This document shows, piece by piece, positions 1 to 5,758 of a stretch of 7,310 bases of DNA. The translations under genes and the position numbers were made by a program. Position 1 is the first letter of the stretch. Every line of letters begins with the position of its first letter. The notes under the pieces were generated by a model that ran no database searches, had not been told where the DNA came from, and saw only the letters and a program-made list of their open reading frames with translations. The stretch covers positions 1 to 7,310 of the forward strand of contig DATEHZ010000052.1 of assembly GCA_035279385.1 (NCBI GenBank). The letters are read 5' to 3'. Source of the DNA: DATGJX01 sp035279385. Its GTDB lineage: Bacteria; Vulcanimicrobiota; Vulcanimicrobiia; Vulcanimicrobiales; Vulcanimicrobiaceae.

Positions 1-8
1 TTAACGCG

Positions 9-37
9 AACGGGGCCGCTCGAAGAGCGGCCCCGTT
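9..37. terminator. Strong hairpin terminator downstream of the phosphate-binding protein gene
   Basis: A perfect 13-bp stem (9-21 paired with 25-37) closes on a GAA triloop and is very GC-rich. Read on the plus strand it is followed by TTGTTTA, a proper U-rich tail, so it would efficiently stop a gene coming from the left. Read on the minus strand it begins only a few bases after the stop codon of the phosphate-binding protein gene but is followed by a poorer tail (CGCGTTAA). It therefore probably serves both directions. The structure and the tails are seen directly; the bidirectional role is inference, because the gene to the left lies outside the window. Confidence 0.85.
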
Positions 38-40
38 TGT

Positions 41-904
41 TTATTTCGCCTTCATCTCGCTAACGGGAATGAAGTGCAGCTGCCGCAGCAGCGAAGTGTC
101 GCTCTTGATGAAGTTGATGAAGTCGGCAACTTGCGCGCTGGGCTGGCCGTTCGTGAAGATGTGCTCGAACGACCAGTACGGATATTTGCCGCCCGTGACG
201 TTCGCGTCCGTCGGCGCGACGCCGTCGATCGAGACCGCCGTCATTTGACCCGGCTTCACGTAGCCCATCGAGACGTACGAGATCGCGCCCGGCGTTTGTC
301 CGACCATCGTCGCGACCGTTCCGGACGAGTCTTGCGTGAGTCCGCTTTCGCTCGGTTCGGTTCCGCCCATCACGTTTTTGACGAAGACCGCGCGCGTGCC
401 GGAGCTGCGCGGGCGATTGATGATGGTAATCGCCTGATCGGCACCGCCGACTTGCTTGAAGTTCGTCGTCTTTCCGCTGAAGATCGCGCGAATCTGCGGG
501 GTCGTCAGATTCTTCACGCCGGATTTCGGATTGACCACGACGCCGAAGCTCGCGACGGCGACCTGATGATCCACCAAACTCGGCTCGCCTTGCGCCGGAA
601 TATCGGAATCGCCGAGATCGACGGCTTTTTGCGCCGCCTGCGTGATGCCCACGCGCGAACCGCCGCCCGACACGCTGATCTTCACGTCCGGATGCTTTGC
701 CTGGTAATCCACCGCAGCTTGTTTTACGAGGGGAAGGAGCGCGGTCGAACCGGCCGCCGTAATTGAAGCGGACGCGCCGGCGCCGCCGGCGCTCGAAGCG
801 CCGGGCGAGGCAGACGAAGACGAGGACGAACCGCCGCCGCCGCAAGCGGTCAGCGCAAGAAGTACGCCGGCAGCAAGCGCCGGCACGTATGTACGCAACA
901 TCAT
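41..904 (-). CDS. pstS: Phosphate ABC transporter substrate-binding lipoprotein, PstS family
   Basis: Extracytoplasmic phosphate-binding protein that would hand phosphate to a PstCAB-type importer. With the ATG at 904 the product is 287 aa. Residues 1-21 form a lipoprotein signal peptide with a clean lipobox LTAC (Cys21), then a Gly/Ser/Ala-rich tether to about residue 47. The binding domain starts ITAAGST (48-54) and carries the PstS phosphate-loop signatures SGGGSRVGI (79-87), GDSDIP (98-103) and RPRSSGTR (164-171). A TTG at 922 would add six residues before the signal peptide, and the ATG at 901 is also possible; I chose 904 because it gives a normal signal peptide. It follows the second hydrolase gene after 31 bp and is the last gene before the terminator. 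No pstC, pstA or pstB follows, so it is an orphan at least on this side. Only a single weak Pho-box-like half-site lies upstream. Family assignment is secure; the ligand (phosphate rather than another oxyanion) is from homology. Confidence 0.9.
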   Translation of the reverse strand: MMLRTYVPALAAGVLLALTACGGGGSSSSSSASPGASSAGGAGASASITAAGSTALLPLVKQAAVDYQAKHPDVKISVSGGGSRVGITQAAQKAVDLGDSDIPAQGEPSLVDHQVAVASFGVVVNPKSGVKNLTTPQIRAIFSGKTTNFKQVGGADQAITIINRPRSSGTRAVFVKNVMGGTEPSESGLTQDSSGTVATMVGQTPGAISYVSMGYVKPGQMTAVSIDGVAPTDANVTGGKYPYWSFEHIFTNGQPSAQVADFINFIKSDTSLLRQLHFIPVSEMKAK

Positions 905-935
905 TCCAGTATTACCCCCCAACGTTATGAAAGCC

Positions 936-1841
936 TTAAGGAGACGGCAGCTCGCACGTTCCCATCACGAATTCCAGCAAGCGCGGATACACGACGTCCG
1001 TGCGCGCATTCGGATTATCGGGCTCGATGATGTCGTGATTACGCGGCAGATCGGTAAATTGAAACTCACGCACGCTGCCGGCGCGCCGCTTCTCCCACGC
1101 ACGCGCCACGTCGTGCGTGACGTCGTTGTTCACCGCCGGATCGTGCCGATTGGTCATCATCACTACCGACCGGCCCGCGGGTGCCTCGCGCCGCGCGCGC
1201 GCGTACACGTTCTCACCGACGCGCATCGTTTGCGCGAGCGCATGCGTGGAGAACCACGGATACGCGCTCGCCGGACGCTGCTGCTCTTTCAGGCGGGGAT
1301 CCCACCAGAGATACATGTCCGGAATCGCCAGCAGGACGTGCGTGAGCGCGGCGCTCGCAGCGTACGGCAGGTGCAGCATCGCAAATACCGGGGCGATCGC
1401 AACGGCACGCGCGACGTCGCTGCGATACTGCGCCAAATAGGCGCAGAGCAGCCCGCTCGACGATATGCCGGCGACGCAGACGCGTTCGCCCAGACCGCAG
1501 GCCGCGTCCACGGCCGCGGACGCGCGCTCGAGCAGCGACTCCGCGGTCAGGCGCGACATGCGGCGCGTAAGGCGATCGCGATCGCCCTGCTCCGGCATGC
1601 GCGGAATCAAGACGTTCGCGCCGCGCGCGTGCACCAATGGAGCGAACTCGCGATACTGGCCGGGATGATTCGTGAACCCGTGCAGCAGCACGACGGCCAG
1701 CGGTGCGCGCTCGCCGTGATCGAGCAGCGCCGTGCGCGCTTGCGGAAGAATGCGTTCGTCGTCGAGCGCCGCGAGAGCCCGTACGCGCTGCAGGGCCTGG
1801 GCGTACGAACGCGCCGGATCTACGCGCGGCGCCTGAAGCAT
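936..1841 (-). CDS. Alpha/beta hydrolase (lysophospholipase/esterase-like), paralogue of the 2377-3243 gene
   Basis: A 301-aa serine hydrolase of the alpha/beta fold, cytoplasmic as no signal peptide is visible. The oxyanion-hole strand is VVLLHGF (50-56), the nucleophile elbow GISSSG (125-130, Ser127), the acid probably Asp234 in NRHDPAVNN, and the base His269 in NHDIIEP. The canonical GxSxG is changed: Ser129 stands where the last Gly should be. LYLWWDP-like and YPWFSTHA segments in the lid region are shared with the hydrolase at 2377-3243, so the two are paralogues. The ATG at 1841 lies 22 bp inside the end of tag, which implies translational coupling; an open frame continues upstream but only as antisense-like shadow over tag. 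The substrate is unknown: a lipid, ester or carboxylic ester cannot be chosen from sequence. Overall fold confidence is high, catalytic competence is likely but not certain. Confidence 0.87.
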   Translation of the reverse strand: MLQAPRVDPARSYAQALQRVRALAALDDERILPQARTALLDHGERAPLAVVLLHGFTNHPGQYREFAPLVHARGANVLIPRMPEQGDRDRLTRRMSRLTAESLLERASAAVDAACGLGERVCVAGISSSGLLCAYLAQYRSDVARAVAIAPVFAMLHLPYAASAALTHVLLAIPDMYLWWDPRLKEQQRPASAYPWFSTHALAQTMRVGENVYARARREAPAGRSVVMMTNRHDPAVNNDVTHDVARAWEKRRAGSVREFQFTDLPRNHDIIEPDNPNARTDVVYPRLLEFVMGTCELPSP

Positions 1842-2380
1842 ACGTCCAGATGATCGTCGACCAAACCGACGGCCTGCATGAACGAGTAGCAGATCGTCGT
1901 GCCGACGAACGTAAAACCGCGTTTCCGCAGGTCTTTGCTCAGCGCATCGGAGAGCGGTGTGGTCGCCGGAACGTCGGCGCTGCTGCGCCGGCGCGCGCGC
2001 ACCGGTTTCCCGTCGACGAAACTCCACACGAACGCGTCGAAACTGCCGAAGGCGTCCTGTACGGCCAAGAACGCGCGCGCGTTGCCGACGGTGCCGTAGA
2101 CTTTCGCGCGGTTGCGCACGATACCCGGATCCTGCAGAATGCGCTCGCATCGCGCATCGGTGAACCGCGCGACGCGCTGCGGATCGAAATCCGCGAATGC
2201 CTTGCGGTATGCGTCGCGCTTGCGCAGGATCGTGTCCCAACTCAGGCCCGCTTGCGCGCCTTCGAGCGTCAAAAACTCGAAGAGCACGCGGTCGTCGTGA
2301 ACCGGAACGCCCCATTCGCGATCGTGATACGCGATCGACAAGTCGTTTTTCGGCCAGTCGCAGCGCCGCAGCGTCTTCAC
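1820..2380 (-). CDS. tag: DNA-3-methyladenine glycosylase I
   Basis: Base-excision repair enzyme that removes 3-methyladenine from alkylated DNA, leaving an abasic site. The 186-aa product matches the length of E. coli Tag (187 aa) and aligns with it end to end: IAYHDREWG (16-24), LEGAQAGLSW (39-48), VWSFV, STPxSDALSK-like TTPLSDALSK, KRGFTFVG and CYSFMQAVGLVDDH. All four zinc ligands typical of the family are present: Cys7, His19, His177 and Cys181. The Glu40 and Trp48 equivalents of the base-binding pocket residues are also kept. The start is a GTG at 2380, whose last two bases overlap the TGA of the preceding hydrolase (GTGA), so translation is coupled; the open frame extends further upstream, but the Tag alignment begins here. 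It is bracketed by two paralogous hydrolases, and the operon carries an SOS-box-like site at its head, which fits a damage-repair job. Confidence 0.96.
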   Translation of the reverse strand: MKTLRRCDWPKNDLSIAYHDREWGVPVHDDRVLFEFLTLEGAQAGLSWDTILRKRDAYRKAFADFDPQRVARFTDARCERILQDPGIVRNRAKVYGTVGNARAFLAVQDAFGSFDAFVWSFVDGKPVRARRRSSADVPATTPLSDALSKDLRKRGFTFVGTTICYSFMQAVGLVDDHLDVCFRRRA

Positions 2381-3243
2381 CGGTCGATGATTTCCACGAG
2401 AATGGGCATAACCCGCTGCGCGACGTGCGGGTAGCGTTTGGGTTCGATGATATCGTGAACCAGCGGCGGCAATCCGGCCAAACGATGAACGGTGACGGCT
2501 TCCGGCTTGTGGTCGAACCACCGCTCCGCCAAGCGCAGGATCGCGCGATTGTTCACCGCGGAATCGCGCGGATTGACGACCAGCACGAGTTCGTCCGCGT
2601 TCGGCGCCGTTTGCAAAGCGGCTTGCATGACTTCATGCGCGAGCGTGAGTCCGTGCGCCACTGCGTGCGTTGCAAACCGCGGATATCCGTGCTCGGGCAT
2701 CTGCCGCTCCCGCAAGAACGGATCCCACCAGAGAAACCGGTTCGGGCGCCGCAGCACCCAGCGTGCGAGCGGAAGCCGAAACACGTTCGGCAGCCACGAC
2801 ACGCCCAAGAACGGTGAAATCGCCACGGCGCGATCGACGTGCGCGAATTGTCCCAAGTAGGCCGCGAGCAATCCCCCGAGCGAAAATCCGGCAACGGTTA
2901 CGCGCCCGCCGAGCCCGCGCACGACTTCGAGCGAATCGCTCGCGCACGCTTCGAGCTGCGCGGCGTTCATCGTTGCGAGCGCTTCGGATAACCGGTTTGC
3001 GTGCCCGTGCCGCGGCAGCCGCGGAACGAAAACGTTGTGGCCGCGCGCGTACAGCGCTTGCGCGATGCCCGCAAACTGCCGGGGGCTTGCGGAAAGACCG
3101 TGCAGCAGCAGCGTTGCCCGCTCGGTGCGTTCGCCGTGTTCGAATACGAGCGTTCGCCCCAGCTCTCCAACCTGGGCGGCTCGATCGCGCTGGAAAAACC
3201 ACTGCAGGCGCTCCCGTGCGGCGGCGTATGAAGCATCGTTCAT
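2377..3243 (-). CDS. Alpha/beta hydrolase (lysophospholipase/esterase-like), first gene of the tag operon
   Basis: A 288-aa alpha/beta-fold serine hydrolase without signal peptide. The oxyanion strand is LLLHGLS (45-51), the nucleophile elbow canonical GFSLG (119-123, Ser121), the acid probably Asp227 in NPRDSAVNN and the base His263 in VHDIIEP. An FLWWDPFLRE segment (170-179) and YPRFATHA (187-194) lie in the cap region and are shared with the paralogue at 936-1841. The start is the ATG at 3243, which gives an N-terminus parallel to the paralogue (SYAxAxxR in both); a much longer open frame continues upstream on this strand, but it runs antisense through the ornithine aminotransferase gene and is not real. 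There is no good Shine-Dalgarno sequence. Its stop overlaps the GTG of tag by 3 bases. Substrate unknown. Probably transcribed from the promoter proposed at 3264-3292 and so under the same control as tag. Confidence 0.9.
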   Translation of the reverse strand: MNDASYAAARERLQWFFQRDRAAQVGELGRTLVFEHGERTERATLLLHGLSASPRQFAGIAQALYARGHNVFVPRLPRHGHANRLSEALATMNAAQLEACASDSLEVVRGLGGRVTVAGFSLGGLLAAYLGQFAHVDRAVAISPFLGVSWLPNVFRLPLARWVLRRPNRFLWWDPFLRERQMPEHGYPRFATHAVAHGLTLAHEVMQAALQTAPNADELVLVVNPRDSAVNNRAILRLAERWFDHKPEAVTVHRLAGLPPLVHDIIEPKRYPHVAQRVMPILVEIIDR

Positions 3244-3263
3244 GATACGAAAAGAGGTAGCCG

Positions 3264-3292
3264 AGCGTACCGTCCTTAACTCAAACGAACAA
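3264..3292 (-). promoter_or_regulatory. Candidate promoter of the hydrolase-tag-hydrolase operon
   Basis: On the minus strand a TTGTTC (3292-3287) is followed after exactly 17 bases by TACGCT (3269-3264), a TANNNT-type -10. This would start transcription around 3257, giving a leader of about 14 bases before the ATG at 3243. The matches are only 3 of 6 for each hexamer, so this is a plausible rather than strong call. It is favoured because the -35 lies inside the SOS-like palindrome at 3286-3299, the usual arrangement for repression by LexA. A TTGAGT at 3284-3279 is an alternative -35 but has no good -10. Confidence 0.4.
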
Positions 3293-3299
3293 GTGTTCC
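3286..3299. promoter_or_regulatory. Putative SOS box (LexA/DinR operator, Gram-positive type)
   Basis: The 14 bases CGAACAAGTGTTCC match the consensus CGAAC-RNRY-GTTYC of the Bacillus-type DinR/LexA operator at every position, with the GAAC-N4-GTTC core intact. The site sits in the 126-bp divergent intergenic region, 43 bp before the first codon of the hydrolase-tag-hydrolase operon and 70 bp before ornithine aminotransferase. It overlaps the -35 of the proposed leftward promoter. The match is seen in the sequence; that LexA of this organism uses this motif, and that it controls the leftward rather than the rightward gene, is inferred from the presence of a DNA-repair gene in the leftward operon. 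Confidence 0.6.
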
Positions 3300-3369
3300 T
3301 GGAACGCAGGCGTACGCGCCCCTGCGGTCCTTCGACCGAAGTAAACACACGCGGCGCGCTTGGAAAATC

Positions 3370-4578
3370 ATGCACGATGTTCAGGATACTGCGAAAGAGC
3401 TCATAGCGCTCGAGGATCGCTATGGCGCCCACAATTATCATCCTCTCGATCTCGTCGTCGAACACGCGCAGGGCGTTTGGCTTTACGACGTAACGGGCAA
3501 GCGCTATCTCGATTGCGTGAGCGCGTATTCGGCGGTGAATCAGGGGCATTGCCATCCCCGCATCATGGACGCGCTGATCCAACAAGCGAAGAAAGTCACG
3601 CTGACCTCGCGCGCGATGCGCAACGATCGCATGCCGGCTTTTTTGCAGCGCCTCACCCAGTTGTGCGGCTACGACATGGCGCTGCCCGTGAATACCGGCG
3701 TCGAAGCCGTTGAGACGGCCATCAAACTCGCACGCCGCTACGGTTACGAAGTCAAAGGCATCGCGCAGGATCGCGCCGAGATCGTGGTATTCACCAACAA
3801 CTTTCACGGACGCACCACCGCTGCGATCAGCGCGAGTTCGACGGAAGAGTACCGTCATCACTTCGGACCGTTCACACCCGGTTTTATTCACGTGCCGTAC
3901 GGCGACTACGACGCGCTCGCCGGTGCAATCAACGAGAACACGTGCGCGATTCTCATCGAGCCGATTCAAGGCGAGGGCGGCGTCGTCGTTCCGCCGGACG
4001 GATTTCTCAAGCGCGCGTGGGGCCTGTGCAAAGAGCATCGCGTGCTCTTTATGGCGGACGAAATTCAGACCGGCTTCGGGCGCACCGGCGATATGTTCGC
4101 GTGCGATCACGAAGGCGTCAAACCCGACGTGCTCGTGGTCGGCAAAGCGCTGGGCGGCGGATACTATCCGGTTTCCGCGGCGCTTGCAAATCGCGATCTG
4201 ATGCTGCTCTTCCGTCCCGGCGAGCACGGCAGCACGTTCGGCGGCAATCCGCTCGGCTGCGCTGCAGCCATCGCCGCCATGGACGTGATCGTCGACGAAA
4301 AGCTCGCATCGCGCGCGCGGTATGCGGGCGCGAAGATCATGCAGGGGCTGCGCGCCTTGAGTTCGCCGCTCGTCAAAGAGGTGCGCGGGCGCGGTTTGCT
4401 GATCGGCATCGATCTGAACCGTCCGGCGCGAGCGCTTTCCGAAGCGATGCTGGCCCGCGGTGTTGTGGCAAAGGATACGCACGAGAACGTGCTGCGCATC
4501 GCACCGCCGCTCGTAATCGGCGATGCGGAGATCGACCTGCTGCTGCGCGTAGTCGGGGATGCACTGGCAGCCGGCTGA
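3370..4578 (+). CDS. rocD: Ornithine aminotransferase (ornithine--oxo-acid transaminase)
   Basis: PLP-dependent class III aminotransferase that moves the delta-amino group of ornithine to 2-oxoglutarate, giving glutamate-5-semialdehyde and glutamate; it links arginine/ornithine breakdown to proline and glutamate. The 402-aa product has the ornithine-aminotransferase-specific blocks YGAHNYHPL (18-26), SAYSAVNQGHCHP (51-63), LTSRAMRND (78-86), NTGVEAVETAIKLARRYGY (108-126), NFHGRTTAAIS (144-154), EPIQGEGGVVVP (197-208), the PLP aspartate in ADEIQTGFGRTG (Asp230), the Schiff-base lysine in VVGKALGGGYYPVSA (Lys259) and GEHGSTFGGNPLGC (284-297). The N-terminal YGAHNYHP block and the SxYSAVN tyrosine separate it from acetylornithine aminotransferase (ArgD). 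The ATG at 3370 has a weak GGA 7-9 bases ahead. The downstream gene overlaps its end by 20 bp, so the two are co-translated. Promoter not recognisable. Confidence 0.93.
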   Translation: MHDVQDTAKELIALEDRYGAHNYHPLDLVVEHAQGVWLYDVTGKRYLDCVSAYSAVNQGHCHPRIMDALIQQAKKVTLTSRAMRNDRMPAFLQRLTQLCGYDMALPVNTGVEAVETAIKLARRYGYEVKGIAQDRAEIVVFTNNFHGRTTAAISASSTEEYRHHFGPFTPGFIHVPYGDYDALAGAINENTCAILIEPIQGEGGVVVPPDGFLKRAWGLCKEHRVLFMADEIQTGFGRTGDMFACDHEGVKPDVLVVGKALGGGYYPVSAALANRDLMLLFRPGEHGSTFGGNPLGCAAAIAAMDVIVDEKLASRARYAGAKIMQGLRALSSPLVKEVRGRGLLIGIDLNRPARALSEAMLARGVVAKDTHENVLRIAPPLVIGDAEIDLLLRVVGDALAAG

Positions 4579-5410
4579 TCTCGTCGATCGTCTGGCCGCG
4601 CAGGAGCGCACCGGACTGATCTTCGTCGACGAATACGGGCATCGGCGCGACTATACGTTCGCCGAAGTCGCGAAGTACTCGCTGCGCTATGCGGCGGTGC
4701 TTCGCGCTTTCGGCGTACGTGAGGAGGAACGCGTCTATCTTTCACTCTCGAGCACCGGGAAGGGCGTATTCACGCTTCTGGCCCTCGGCCGCATCGGCGC
4801 GCGCACGATCTTCGACGAGGATGCCGCAGCCGGCGCAACCACCATCATCGCGAACCGCGAGTACCGCGAGCCCATCGACGCGGCCCGAGATCGGTATTCA
4901 TCGGACGCGCGCTATCTGCTCATCGGCGAAGAGCGCGAAGGCTGGGCGCGGCTCGACACGCTGGCGCAAATTGCATCCGCCCCTTCGCTGCCGGCCCAGT
5001 TCGAAGAGCCGCCGGAGCTGCTGCAGGCGCGCGACGGCGAACGCGCGCGCTTGGGCGCCGTCTCCACCGACACCGTCTGGTGCACGCTGCAGATCGAAGA
5101 CGCCGGCTGGTTCGAGCGCGCGATCGTTGGACCATGGCTTTGCGGCGCGGCGGCGACCGTACACAACGGCGAATTCGATGCGCGAGAACGGCTGGATCTC
5201 ATACGCGAATTGGATGTGACGATCGTGCTGCAGCGCACACCGGACTATCGCGCCGAACTGGCGCTGGCGGAACCGGGCCGTTTCAAGATGCCGCGTCTGC
5301 GCCGCTGCGTCGTACTCGGCGATACGTTCGACGACGAGCTGCAGGCGCAGTGGAGCGAACGGTTCGGCGTTGCGCTTACGCCCGACGCCGCCCCGTCGGA
5401 ACACCGTTAA
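4559..5410 (+). CDS. Degenerate ANL-superfamily (AMP-binding, acyl-CoA synthetase-like) protein lacking P-loop and C-terminal half
   Basis: The 283-aa product resembles the first half of acetyl/medium-chain acyl-CoA synthetases. Residues 30-85 (DYTFAEVAKYSLRYAAVLRAFGV and the LLALGRIGA helix) match the N-terminal subdomain, and residues 171-220 match the DxxWCTxxxxGW...GPWLCGAAATVHNGEF block that normally follows the nucleotide loop. The segment that should sit between them, the Ser/Thr/Gly-rich YTSGTTGxPKG loop, is absent: residues 150-170 join the two blocks directly. Nothing corresponding to the later motifs (YGxTE, TGD, the C-terminal catalytic Lys domain) exists, and the next gene starts 18 bp after the stop. 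The frame is intact and coding bias looks normal, so it is probably a retained non-catalytic protein rather than debris, but a decaying gene cannot be excluded. It begins 20 bp inside rocD, with GGGG directly before the ATG. Function unknown; adenylation activity is unlikely. Confidence 0.75.
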   Translation: MHWQPADLVDRLAAQERTGLIFVDEYGHRRDYTFAEVAKYSLRYAAVLRAFGVREEERVYLSLSSTGKGVFTLLALGRIGARTIFDEDAAAGATTIIANREYREPIDAARDRYSSDARYLLIGEEREGWARLDTLAQIASAPSLPAQFEEPPELLQARDGERARLGAVSTDTVWCTLQIEDAGWFERAIVGPWLCGAAATVHNGEFDARERLDLIRELDVTIVLQRTPDYRAELALAEPGRFKMPRLRRCVVLGDTFDDELQAQWSERFGVALTPDAAPSEHR

Positions 5411-5416
5411 AGCGGG

Positions 5417-5422
5417 TACCAT
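5417..5422 (+). promoter_or_regulatory. Candidate -10 element for a leaderless transcript of the 103-aa gene
   Basis: TACCAT (a TANNNT -10, preceded by GGG) ends 6 bases before the ATG at 5429, the spacing expected when transcription begins at the start codon itself. There is no Shine-Dalgarno sequence in this gap, which supports leaderless initiation. The element lies in the loop of a small inverted repeat, GCGGG (5412-5416) and CCCGC (5424-5428), which abuts the ATG. No convincing -35 is visible. If real, the 103-aa gene can be transcribed independently of rocD. Confidence 0.4.
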
Positions 5423-5428
5423 TCCCGC

Positions 5429-5740
5429 ATGAGTACCGGTCAGTTCCCGAGCCTGCCCGCTTATCCCATCAAGCAGCGCCTGGAGATCGACGGCGTCAAC
5501 GTCCTGCTGTTGAGCATTCCGCCGGACCAGGACTACCCGCAAAATATTTTCGGCGTGAGCGAGAAAGGCGATATCCTCTGGCAGATCGAGCCGCGCCCGT
5601 CGACGGCGCCGCACAACAAGTACACGTCGATTCGCGACGAAGTCGGCGTCATCGTCGGCGTTACCGAGGATCGCTGTCAGCGAAAAATCGATCCGAAGTC
5701 CGGCAGGGTGCTGTTGGAGGAGCCGGCGCCGCAAGACTAA
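5429..5740 (+). CDS. Conserved-looking hypothetical protein, 103 aa, beta-rich
   Basis: I do not recognise a named family. The product is a soluble acidic-to-neutral protein without signal peptide or membrane segment. Alternating strands and turns are suggested by LEIDGVNVLLLSIPP (18-32), NIFGVSEKGDILWQIE (39-54), YTSIRDEVGVIVGVTED (65-81) and RKIDPKSGRVLLEE (85-98). The pairs 'xxxKGDILWQIE' and 'IDPKSGRVL' resemble the outer strands of PQQ/WD-like propeller blades, in which a value is followed by a Gly-turn and a strand, but 103 residues is far too short for a propeller. There is one Cys (83). The ATG at 5429 is 18 bp after the ANL-like gene; a TANNNT element 6 bases upstream suggests its own leaderless transcript. 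The motif density and codon use indicate a real gene. It converges with the methyltransferase gene, only 18 bp away. Confidence 0.8.
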   Translation: MSTGQFPSLPAYPIKQRLEIDGVNVLLLSIPPDQDYPQNIFGVSEKGDILWQIEPRPSTAPHNKYTSIRDEVGVIVGVTEDRCQRKIDPKSGRVLLEEPAPQD

Positions 5741-5758
5741 CTCGGCGCAGAGCAGTCG

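Noticed and set aside
922..940. Pho box upstream of pstS (CTTTCATAA resembling CTGTCATAA)
   Set aside because: Only one imperfect half-site; the second direct repeat 11 bases away is absent.
927..1853. Long plus-strand open frame opposite the second hydrolase, Arg-rich product
   Set aside because: It is the antisense shadow of a clear alpha/beta hydrolase; the translation is low-complexity Arg/Ala-rich with no domain, as expected in high-GC DNA.
3244..4611. Minus-strand open frame that continues from the first hydrolase through the whole rocD gene
   Set aside because: The hydrolase homology starts at 3243; the extension lies antisense to the strongly supported ornithine aminotransferase and has no recognisable domain.
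5010..5075. Frameshift hiding the missing nucleotide-binding loop of the ANL-like protein
   Set aside because: No frame in this stretch encodes anything like the Thr-Ser-Gly-Thr-Thr-Gly loop, so the segment is truly absent rather than shifted.
4898..5734. Minus-strand open frame opposite the ANL-like and 103-aa genes
   Set aside because: Considered because the ANL-like gene is degenerate, but the plus-strand frames carry real family motifs while this product is Arg/Ala-rich without any.
5726..5748. Inverted repeat GCGCCG...CGGCGC across the end of the 103-aa gene as a convergent terminator
   Set aside because: The stem is only 6 bp with an 11-base loop and has no T tract on either side; expected by chance in GC-rich DNA.
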